64,000 bases of DNA from Mactromeris polynyma (taxonomy: Eukaryota > Mollusca > Bivalvia > Venerida > Mactridae). The first letter of the stretch is position 1. Each line of letters opens with the position of its first letter. Positions 53,676 to 63,145 of this stretch are shown one piece after another. The notes under the pieces are model-generated. The model worked only from the letters and a program-made list of their open reading frames with translations, did no database searches and was not told the DNA's origin. Position numbers and translations under genes: made by a program. The DNA lies in NCBI GenBank assembly GCA_032209605.1, contig JASFXZ010000014.1, positions 8,080,912 through 8,144,911 on the forward strand, in the 5' to 3' direction.

Positions 53676-53905
53676 GTGATCCCCAAATGGATCACGGACT
53701 GGCTGGCTACCCCGGAAGAGGAGAGCGACAAGGAGGATGAGGACGACAAAATATATTGTCTATGCCGCAAACCATGGCATGGTAGATTCATGATCCAATG
53801 TGATGGATTTGATGAATGGTACCATGGCTCTTGCGTCAACATCATGGCCTCAGACGCACTGGATATATGGACACATTCTGGTGCGAAGCCTGTTGCTAAA
53901 TAGAC
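53676..53905 (+). pseudogene. PHD-finger relic
   Basis: IYCLCRKPWHGRFMIQCDGF, then DEWYHGSCVNI, is a PHD finger of the CFP1/DIDO-like type, which reads histone H3 tails. Two lesions are visible. The fourth zinc ligand (normally Cys in CDGCDEW) is Phe. After DALDIWT the frame is shifted, so that the final WCEACC ligands sit in another frame (about 53872-53893). An acidic stretch (EEESDKEDEDDK) precedes the finger. It is followed by a strong but orphan donor at 53959 (GG|GTGAGT). Confidence 0.6.
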
Positions 53906-54021
53906 TTGGCCCAAAGAAACCCCTTTTAATAAGTTGCTGCTATAGGAGCAATCTACTCGGGTGAGTGTAAGACCTTACATAAAAGTTAATAGACAAGTAA
54001 GGCACATCTTTATTATTTCAG

Positions 54022-54642
54022 AAAAGAAGTACACCACCAAGCAGGCAGGAAACCTGCTCGCCGCCAGGGGTCTTGTCGAGGCCATCATGATGTGTGGATG
54101 TCCCAGAGAGCAGCAGGCCAGGGGTCTTGTCGAGGCCATCATGATGTGTGGATATCCCAGAGAGCAGCAGGCCAGGGGTCTTGTCGAGGCCATCATGATG
54201 TGTGGATGTCCCAGAGAGCAGCAGGCCAGGGGTCTTTTCGAGGCCATCATGATGTGTGGATGTCCCAGAGAGCAGCAGGCCAGGCGTCTTGTCGAGGCCA
54301 TCATGATGTGTGGATGTCCCAGAGAGCAGCAGGCCAGGGGTCTTGTCGAGGCCATCATGATGTGTGGATGTCCCAGAGAGCAGCAGGCCAGGGGTCTTGT
54401 CGAGGCCATCATGATGTGTGGATGTCCCAGAGAGCAGCAGGTCAGGGGTCTTGTCGAGGCCATCATGATGTGGGGATGTCCCAGAGAGCAGCAGGCCAGG
54501 GGTCTTGTCGAGGCCATCATGATGTGTGGATGTCCAAGAGAGCAGCAGGTCGAGCTGCTCCAAGGCCAGGTGTCGATGGCCCACAGGAGGAAGACAAACC
54601 AAAGGAGTTGGCTGATCAATTGTTGGAAGACTACTGTATCAG
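54022..54642 (+). CDS. Candidate symmetric exon made of a 54-bp minisatellite, upstream of C48 copy E
   Basis: An acceptor TTATTTCAG at 54021 and a possible donor TCAG|GTAATC at 54643 bound 621 nt, phase 1 at both ends, in the frame reading (GLVEAIMMCGCPREQQAR)n. That frame would join to the C48 exon at 55491 without a break. Caveats: the 54-bp unit keeps several frames open on both strands, and the tail after about 54625 (GACTACTGTATCA) is intron sequence in sister copies, so the donor may be fortuitous. No known domain. Confidence 0.3.
54055..54560. repeat. 54-bp minisatellite, about 9 units
   Basis: Units contain GCCAGGGGTCTTGTCGAGGC, CATCATGATGTGTGGATGTC and CCAGAGAGCAGCAG. Starts are near 54063, 54117, 54171, 54225 and onward every 54 bp. 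Units are nearly identical. The GC content is well above that of the surroundings. Confidence 0.97.
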
Positions 54643-54753
54643 GTAATCAAATGCAAAGATATATACAACAGCTGATTATGTAAATATACTAAGAATTATG
54701 ACAACTGATGACCCTATCATCAGGATGTTTTCTTGCATCAGGTTAGAAATTAG

Positions 54754-55005
54754 TCCACTCGATTAGCTCAGTTGGTAAAGCGCTCAACCGCTAATCTAGA
54801 GGTTGTGGGCTCAAAACCCTGACAAATGTTCTTCCATGAAAATTTGACTGAAGATAATGCATCCTAAGTCATTTGACCTCCACCTCTGAATTTATGTTGA
54901 GAAGTTGTCAGTTTCTTGTGGAGGATCAGGTTTAAGTACTGGTTGGTAACCCAGGAGCAATGATTAGATCACCTGACCACAGTATATGACTAAAATACAG
55001 TTAAA
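54754..55005 (+). mobile_element. tRNA-derived SINE in the intron of C48 copy E
   Basis: CACTCGATTAGCTCAGTTGG head, GGGCTCAAAACCC B box, and a full body to TATGACTAAAATACAG. Followed by the same AAAGTATCAGGTTTAT hairpin region as in other copies. Confidence 0.74.
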
Positions 55006-55490
55006 AAACCTGACATAAAGCTAGAAAGTATCAGGTTTATAAATTTGTTATTTTAATATTATTCAGCAAGTAAAATCTGTTTATCTGGCACTCATGAATA
55101 TTCATAACAGTCTGTACATTACCATCAGCGGAATACTGAGAGATACTTTCCAATATATTCATAATTATCATGTTGCCACCAGACAAGAATGGCGATTGTG
55201 CATGAATAGAGTGGTAAAGATGACTCAATGTCATTTTAAGGTTGTTTAATTATATTGACATTTACAGCATTAAAATACGTTGTGTAGAGTGGTAATAACA
55301 CACATGTCTTATTTTCGATAATTCCCTAGTGAAATAACTATAGGTATATGTACTACGTGACATCACAACAAAACCAGTGTGACAGAGATGATTGTGTTCA
55401 AATGGAGTGGAAATTTTTACTCTTTAAGAATTGTCTTATAAATTCAATGAAAATGACCACTCATGTCAGATTCTCTATTTATATTAACAG

Positions 55491-56215
55491 TACACCAGCA
55501 ATCCCAGCAAGATGTGTCAGTGGCGCAACAAAGAGAGGGGCAAGCAAATAGAAATACAAATCAATTACGTTGGACTAATGAAGATACAGAAGCTTTAACA
55601 AATTATGGTCCTTTGACTGAAAACATCATGCAGAAAGCTATTTGTGAACGTCTAAAGGAACAGTATCGTCATTTTGGCTTTCATGGTTTTCATGATACAC
55701 GTGATGAAACTGTCTATGAAGCACCAGTAGCAGTGCAGCACATTTTAGTGCAGACTTTAAGTTACAACCACTGGGTATTAAGTATTTATATTGAGGAGAA
55801 TCAAGTGGTCTATCTGGTGGACAGTGACCAACTGAATCAACCGGAGAAAAATTTGGAATTGAATTTGCAGAAACAGTTATTTAAAGCACATATACCAACT
55901 TCAAGGTCATTTAAAGGCTCTAAACTAAAAGTTGTCTGTGTACAAGTACAACAACAAAAAAACAACATTGATTGTGGGGTGTATGTTATAGCCTTTCTTG
56001 TACACTTTCTTAGCGAGTATGAGAAGTGTGGGAATGCTAGGGAGGCTGTTGAAAGCCTGAAGAAAGTTTGTTTTTATGATTATAAAATGAGAGACCATTT
56101 GCACGAATGTTTAGAAAACAAGAATTTTACACCCTTTCCGCATAAAATACGCGAAATTAATGACAATGAAATTCAATGTCCATCAATAGTTATTGCTTGG
56201 GATGAGTTAAAATAA
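55491..56215 (+). CDS. C48 (Ulp1/SENP-like) cysteine protease domain exon, copy E
   Basis: The exon follows acceptor TATTAACAG (55490), begins in phase 1 with (V)HQQSQQDVSVAQQREGQ and ends with TAA at 56213-56215. The C48 site is complete: His in LSYNHWVLSIY, Asp in VYLVDSDQ, Gln in VQQQKNNID, Cys in DCGVYVIAFLVHF. About 241 codons. It is the closest match to copy A. No leader exon like those of genes B, C and D was found upstream; a PHD relic and a minisatellite exon candidate lie there instead. An ATG at 55463 lies in the intron and is probably not used. It could be an intact protease with an alternative N-terminus or a promoterless duplicate. Confidence 0.75.
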
Positions 56216-56279
56216 AGTAAAATAGTTAGTAACTTTCATACAGGAAATTATTTTTTCGCAGTACGGGTAAGAACCTGTT

Positions 56280-56560
56280 CACTTGTTGGACCAATAGCGG
56301 CAGCCGTGGTCCAGTGGTTAGTGCGCTGGACTTGTAACCCGGCAATCTGGGTTCGATTCCCGGTCGCGACAGGTCATACCCTTCCATGAAAATTTCCTCC
56401 ACATGTGGAGAAGTTGCCGGCTCCTTGTGGAAGGGTAAGTTAGTACTGGTAAGAATTCAGTCCAGGAAAAACTGGTTAGGTGAACCGGCCGCCGTATATA
56501 ACTGAAATATCGTTGAGAAACGGCGTTAAACCCGATGAAACATACACTTGTTGGATCAAA
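56280..56560 (+). mobile_element. Full-length tRNA-derived SINE with target duplication
   Basis: The element body is about 56295-56544. Its head GCAGCCGTGGTCCAGTGGTT and GGGTTCGATTCCCGGTCGCG are clean A and B boxes; the central part is CTCCTTGTGGAAGGGTAAGT and the tail is ATCGTTGAGAAACGGCGTTAAA, as in bivalve SINEs of the RUDI/related kind. A target duplication CACTTGTTGGAYCAA flanks it (56280-56294 and 56545-56559). The homologous flank of copy A (about 7100-7114) has a single copy without the SINE. Confidence 0.85.
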
Positions 56561-57466
56561 ATTTAGCCCTGATGTATATAAATTACTAAAGGCACATCCA
56601 ATCCCAAATTTTCTTCCGGTTCATTCAATTGACTTTTTGTGAAATTATACATTTTGCTGTATTGATATACTGTAGATAAAATTTGTGTTATACGTATAAT
56701 TTAGTATTCAATAGCTGAGTGTTTTCATCCTCAAAATGCTTAATACATAGTTCTCACATCTACAATACAAAGTATTTACCTCCTTTGTTCTTATTATCAC
56801 ATATTTGGAAATTACTCCTATAAGGGCTAATCAGTTTTGCCTACTGTTTCTCCAATCAAGGTCAAGGACATTCTATTAAACCTGACAAAGTGGCGCTAAA
56901 CTTAAAGTGGCATGAAATTTTGTCTTCACTTCTCATGTGGCTTATTGATCTTGATGGATTTTGTTAATGACATCTGTCCTTTGTAGGTGATTTTTAAGGA
57001 CACAACAGAGAATGTTGAATGTATTTTTAGTCTTCATTATAGTTTCATTTTGTATTTTAAACATCCTCTATTACAAAGTTACTTTTTCGTATTGATCAAA
57101 GAGATATAACTCAAAGTCTCTCTTTTTACTTTTACATAAATTGTACATTTTTATTGATCAAAGGGATATAACTCTAAGTCTCTCTTTTTACATCAACTAC
57201 TGAACAAACTCGTTTCATGTAAAATGTTGTATATTGTATTGTATTATTATGATGTTCATAGTATGTAAATAAGATATGTTTAAACTAAATAACTCCTTCC
57301 CTTTGAATGCTTGAATGTGCTAAAATGTTGAATACAAGACCTGTTGTTAACAAAGATGTCATTTCTCCAGAACAGTCTGTAGAGTTGTGTAATATGTATA
57401 TATATTCAACAGAGTTTCAAGTGTTGAGAGACATATAATGATATTATTATCTTATTATTAGCCATT
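56561..57466. other. 3' flank of C48 copy E
   Basis: 56561-56715 continues the match to copy A. 56848-57010 matches the gene D 3' flank. 57195-57300 matches 7680-7790. A short direct repeat ATTGATCAAAGRGATATAAC occurs at about 57094 and 57155. No ORF. Confidence 0.5.
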
Positions 57467-60225
57467 AGCTGACTTTGTGATTTTGGAACATTGCTTGTGA
57501 ATAGTGAAACGTCTTGGTGACGCTCAGAACAGAACGCCACACACTAAAAACCTGTTCATAATATTCTCATTAAAAAGCCTACCAGTTTTAATGTGGTCTT
57601 GGAATTACATTTATTTTGAAGTTCTGTTTTCAAGATTCACTTAAAATGCTTCTGTATTACGGGTCCTGACGTAATACGGGTCCTGATGTAATACGGGTCC
57701 AGACGTAATACGGGTCCTGATGTAATACGGGTCCTGACGTAATACGGGTCCTGATGTAATACGGGTCCTGATGTAATACGGGTCCTGATGTAATACGGGT
57801 CCTGACGTAATACGGGTCCTGGTTTATTTATAGCTACTGTTACATTATATGGGATGTTCTGTCTTGAACAGATAATATTGTGAATATCAATACCAGGTCT
57901 ACTTTAAGGAGTGTCTTAAAACACCTTTTTTTAAACACTCAACATTAATATTTTTTACTTCACCGATTCGAAGAAAACCTATATTTGTACATCATTTTAT
58001 TATCCATTTTGGTTGAGTTTTTCAATTGTCATACCAGACATTTGTTTTATAGCTTCGTGTTCTTAGTGTGCATAATTTATATAATTATCTGAATGTAATA
58101 TGTTTGACTAGGATTGTATGTTGTGAACTGCAATAATCTGTGATATTTAAATGTCTTTCTTCGTATACAAATGTATAAGATTGTCACTAAAGTACTTTCG
58201 CGTCAACATAATGGGACCAATTGTGTTAATGGGGTTTATTAGTTGTTAATTAGAAAGGTGACACAAATATCATTACAAGTGTCAACAGTTTGAGTTTGGG
58301 ACCCTTTAAACATACAACGTAATACACGATAATGACGTATTCGGGGCATCCAGTTTTGTAAAAGATGGTGCTTCCATTTTATAATCTTAAAATTGCATGA
58401 GTTGTTCCTCTTTATAAGACTAGATACACAAGGGTAACATGACTGCAAAAGTCATGAAAGTATTGATCAATTATAACTATTAATTGGGTTACATAATTGT
58501 CATATCTAAAATTAAAAATGGATTAGCACCATCTTACATGGGAGAACATTTTATTTCTCAGAGACCGTCCATATTAACAAAACAAGGCCCAGTCTGAAGG
58601 ATGCCTTTGCTGTTACTTAAGTCAAAAGTTTTGGCTCAAAATTGTTTTGTTACATTATAAGGGATGTTCTGTCTTGAATAGATTGTATTGTGAATATAAA
58701 CACCAGGTTTACATTCAAGGAGTGTCTCTAAACACCTATTTTTAAATGCTCCACATTAATGTTTTTTTACCTCACTGATTTGAAGAAAACCTGTATTCCT
58801 ACATTATTTTATTATCCATTTTGATTGAGTGTTTTTGACATGTGTTTTATAGCTTTGTGTTCTTAGTGTGCATACTTTATATAAATATCTGAATATTACA
58901 TAATATTTTTGAATACGATTGTATGTTGTGAACTGCAATAATCTGTGATATTTAAATGTCTTTCTTTGTATACAAATGTATAATATTGTGATAATGGTAT
59001 TAGTAAAGTTGCAATTTGTGCTATAATTTTTTTTTATTGTGAAACTTTTAAATTTCTGTGATATTAGCGATAGAAATAGCAGTATATTCTTGTTTGTGCT
59101 ATCCTAGGTGTTAGTGTGTATGTCATGAATATTAAATGCACATGTTACAATTATTATTTTAATACTGATATAATTATAATGTTTTAATTAGCCATGTTCT
59201 CCTTTGCCAAGATAAATATTATTATTATTACAGTATTTACATTATAACTACAATCATTCTATTTTGTGAAACTATACAATTATGCTGTTTTGATGTACTG
59301 TAGATCAAATTTGTGTTATACATATACTTATTAGTATTATTTAAAAAAATAAGTTGAATAAACCGCTTTAGTAAGATACATTGGGTGAAAAGTAAATCAG
59401 TTCTAGCTTGCACCCGGAGCAATAAACGTCATTCAAATTAAAAAACAAAACAATTATCAATTTCATTTCCTTGATATCAGTACGGCAAGATAAAATATGA
59501 ATTAATCTCTGATATGCAAACTGTTAGATAATCTCGCTATTATTATAATTTTAAAGGATGTTTAATATGAAATTTACCAAAGTCAACGGTAATCTTTCAA
59601 TTTGGGAAATATGTTGATTCTGTTTTTAACAATGACACAAATTGAAAGATGCAGGTACAGTTTTCCAGAGCTTTTTACATTCAAAAATGAAATTTTATCT
59701 CTGGTTTTTAATCTGACCTGATATACATTACGGAGACATTGGTTTAATATATGTTAATATGTATCAAACTGCTTTATTATTTAATAAACGACCTCTCATA
59801 GCCAAGGTGCATCGCTACAAGGCGAAAATGATATATATTGTGTATTAGTTATTCGTACCATAGGGTAGACCACAAAATATTTGCCAGTCAAATACCCTAA
59901 ATACTTTCAAAGATCCTACCTCACATGGTTTTACTCTGGTGGGCCACATAGTGTTGCATTGTAAATAGTGTCATGTCTATTGTTATATATTTATGTATAA
60001 TCTCATACATTGTTTTTTTCCAGGTAAAATTGTTTGTTTTTTTCCAGGTAAAATTGTTTGTGTATCTATACCTGCCTATTATAATGGTTTATGTAGCATT
60101 ATGTTGTAAACATGTATATTTCATAGAGGCTCACAGGGAAGACTATGCTTGCCCAACTATGTTGTCTCTTTAAATAAAGTTGTTATTTTTATTATTATTA
60201 TAATTACACCTTCCTTTTGATTCCT
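57467..60225. repeat. Segmental duplication D4, copy 2
   Basis: It matches 26928-28362 plus 30885-31340 and preserves the empty insertion site of the non-LTR element at about 59742-59755. Internal differences are a 17-bp array (57654-57822) and a duplicated sub-block, 57840-58180 and 58640-58990, enclosing about 450 bp of unrelated sequence (58190-58640). Confidence 0.8.
57654..57823. repeat. 17-bp tandem array, 10 units
   Basis: The unit is GTAATACGGGTCCTGAY. The homologous position in copy 1 (about 27134-27150) has a single unit. Y alternates C and T without strict order. Confidence 0.96.
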
Positions 60226-60598
60226 GTGGTATAAGTATACCACGATAAGTTGAGAGTGACGTTAGTACCAGTAAATCTCTATTCGAAGTCAGATCAAATA
60301 CTTTTTATGTTTATCTACCTAACATACTTGTCTGTAATTACTATTAATCGAATTATCAATTGATAACTTTCTTAAACATCTTTGAGGAATGTTAATGTTT
60401 GGTCAGAACTAAAATGATGTCACAATATTTGTAACACAGACAATAAATACCTTGATTTGAAGTACATGTACTTTAGTATTGATTTTTTCACACATATGTG
60501 CTGGAGAAAATAGCAGACTTGTCTAGACAATTACACTAACATGCATGGGTGATCTACAACCTTTGTTTTAGTGGATGAAATGTATAGTTTACATACAT

Positions 60599-60761
60599 AG
60601 GAGTGTATTACATAGTTAAGTATACCACGATAAGTTGAGAGTGACGTCATTGCAGGAGTGTATTACATATTTAAGGATACCACGATAAGTTGAGAGTGAC
60701 ATCATTGCAGGAGTGTATTACATAGTAAAGTATACCACAATAAGTTGAGAGTGACGTCATG
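60599..60761. repeat. 55-bp tandem repeat with TGACGTCA, 3 units
   Basis: Unit: AGGAGTGTATTACATAGTTA, AGTATACCACGATAAGTTGA, GAGTGACGTCATTGC. Two of the three units keep the palindromic cAMP-response-element core TGACGTCA. A partial fourth copy is at about 60238-60263. Confidence 0.92.
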
Positions 60762-60859
60762 CAATGTTTACATGGTTTGACCACCTTTATTGATCAAAAT
60801 AGGTAAATCAAATGACAAGCAAAACTATTTATTGTGATATCGATTTCACTAAACTAACA

Positions 60860-60951
60860 GCCGTGATAGCTCAGATGGTAGCGAGTCTGCGCATAACAAT
60901 GCTAATTAAGCTTTTTAGTTTTGAGTCCGAGTTCGAGACCATCGGGAGGTA
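60860..60951 (+). ncRNA. tRNA-like sequence, duplicate of 18032-18123
   Basis: GTGATAGCTCAGATGGTAGC and GAGTCCGAGTTCGAGACC boxes, followed by a T7 run. Not a canonical tRNA because of the long central part. Confidence 0.4.
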
Positions 60952-61380
60952 GTTTTTTTCATTAAAATATTATATATTTCGTTGGTCATCTACAGTTGTA
61001 CTTACACGACTTATACTAATTAATGTTCGCTCGAATATCATTAACTAAAACATTGTATAGCATGTGTATTTATAAGCTATTAACTAATAACGATATGATT
61101 TCATGATTTTTAAAGTGCACAATATCATCGTGCAGTAGATTTACATTTACATTTATCGCTACACACTCATATGGAATAAAGTTGATATGGCTACTCCGAA
61201 AAACATAAGGGGTTCAAATGAACATTTTAGCGACGACGCTATAGCCATCATTAAACACGTTTGCTTTAACAACAAAACAATTAGACGATAACAAAAAAAA
61301 CGAAAGTAAACAGATAGAAACGACAAGTAATTGACAAGCAGTGAGTAAGGGATAAAATTCATATTGTCCATAAAAAAGGG

Positions 61381-61437
61381 GAGGCACAAATGTGTCTCGA
61401 ACTCACACCCTATCTACTGGTCGAAGTTACTAGTCAG
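61381..61437 (-). ncRNA. Truncated tRNA-like sequence, duplicate of 17502-17575
   Basis: The B-box end is kept (TGTGTCTCGAACTCACACCC on the + strand) and the A-box end is replaced by R1 sequence from 61438. Confidence 0.35.
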
Positions 61438-63145
61438 AAATGAAAGCATTGAGTAATATATAAATATCAGATCGAGGGCAATGAGTATAATGTTAACCCG
61501 AGAAAGTTAATGTAAGCCGAGGTTGACATTAATATTTCGAGGGTTAACATTATATGCCATCACCCTCCCTGGGATCTGATATTTATTTTATTATACTGAA
61601 TTAATATATAAAACTATAAAGTCAATGTGAAACAGAAACAATAAAGTTCATGCAGTCTTAGGATTTTTTGAAGCAATTTTTGTGAAAGAACTGAATCTGT
61701 CCAGCTGACAGACAATGTCTTTTGCAAACATTACAAGCATTGGAGTGTTACCTTAGTATAATTTTAAAAAGCGCCAATTGTCTCGGACTATGAGAATTTC
61801 TAGTAGTCTAATTTTATACCTGTGCGAGGGTAAAAACGTTAAGTCACAGGGTAAAAACGTTAAGTCACAGGGTAAAAACGTTATGACAAAGGGTAAAATT
61901 AAGGATTTGCGTATAGCGTGTATATGTGATTTTCCATGGATAAATCACGTGAGGTATAATAATAGAAATTAGCTATTGGGCATACCTTGTCAGCAATGGT
62001 GATTATTTAAATAGTTTTTAGAAAAAAATATTTAAAAACTACCGGTGTAACAGGCCAGTTCTTCCCCCAGTCCCTTCTGGACTAGTCCAGTTCTTCCCCC
62101 CTAGGAAATTATTTTATTTTCACTTTCATGCCCTGGAAATTATCTAATTTTTTGTGTGAGGTTGGGGAAGTTCTGGACCGGCCCAGTTCTTCCCCCCTAG
62201 GAAATTATTTTATTTTCAACTTTTTAACCTTGAAAATGTTCTTATTTTTCATGTTAGGGTGGGGAAGTTCTGGACCGGTCCAGTTCTTCCCCCCTAGGAA
62301 ATTATTTTATTTTTTCAACTTTCAGCTGGTCTAATTCTGTCCTCCTAGTTAAATACTTTATTATATATAAGAACTGGACTAGTCCAGAACTTCCCCACCT
62401 TGACAAAAATAAAGTATTTAAAAATAAAATATTTTACTAGGGGGGAAGAAGTGGACCAGTCTAGAACTTCCCCACTCTAACATGAAAAATTAGATAATTT
62501 CCAGTGTGAAAAAATTTAAAATAAAATTATTTTCTAGGGGGGAAGAAATGGACTGGGTTGGGAAGAACTGGACTAGTCCAGATCTTCCCCGGGGAAGAAC
62601 TGGACCAGTCCAGAACTGCCCCGGCGAAGAACTGGACCGGTCCAAAACTGCCCCGGGGAAGAACTGGACCGGGGCAGTTCTGGACTGTTACACCGGTATT
62701 AAGGTATTGAAACCTTTATCACGATATTAAAACACATTGTATAGTATGGCCAAGATATGAAGGCACAGATAACATTGACAAAACGTCCATATCAAAATGC
62801 AGGTCGAGTTCAATGATCATAACCATAATTATCAGATGATGTCACTTGTTGGGGACAAGATGAACTCAGCACTATAATAATAACATTCAATTCAATAGTG
62901 TAGTGGTATTGGACATCAGGTAAATATACTTTTTCTCTAGTCATGTTAAATCATTTTACCCTTACTTTTTCCTTTATTGAGTTTATTGAGTTTATTGAAT
63001 TTTCTTGAGCTGTTATGGAAAAATTCACACAACTGGTTTAGATTGATTACATAAATTATACACTCACCCAAACGCGTCATATTTAAATTTGAAATAATTT
63101 TATTAATTCTGTACTAGATGTTGTGAAAATTCAGATATCTGATCA
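61438..63145. repeat. Dispersed repeat R1, copy 3 (split by a foldback element)
   Basis: 61438-62046 matches 1925-2600 and 62698-63145 matches 2600-3034. It contains the 21-bp array with three units at 61836-61898. The left third of R1, with the octamer block and the 39-bp array, is missing. Confidence 0.78.
62041..62697. mobile_element. Palindrome-packed foldback element with 6-bp target duplication
   Basis: The body 62047-62691 (645 bp) has inverted ends GTAACAGGCCAGTTCTTCCC and, at the right, the complement of GTAACAGTCCAGAACTGCCC. ACCGGT flanks both sides (62041-62046 and 62692-62697), and the intact R1 copies have a single ACCGGT followed by ATTAAGG. Inside, CTGGACYRGTCCAG-type palindromes with CTTCCCC/GGGGAAG arms recur about a dozen times, in one orientation on the left and inverted on the right. 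No coding capacity. The superfamily is not recognised. Confidence 0.85.

Larger units (their letters stand above)
60238..61437. repeat. Inverted segmental duplication D3, copy 2
   Basis: Reverse complement of 17500-18480, with an inserted segment around 60450-60600 and a 55-bp tandem expansion. Its right end, inside a tRNA-like sequence, is cut by the start of R1 copy 3. Confidence 0.8.

Noticed and set aside
53975..54619. Minus-strand frames of 214 and 194 codons over the 54-bp repeat
   Set aside because: The unit length is a multiple of 3 and has no stop in several frames on either strand; there are no splice or promoter features on that strand.
55463..55490. ATG at 55463 as the start of C48 copy E (and the equivalent ATGs at 5341 and 40499)
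   Set aside because: These ATGs lie in the conserved intron end (ATGTCAGATYCTCTATTTAT) before the acceptor AG; homologous introns have the same sequence with or without the ATG.
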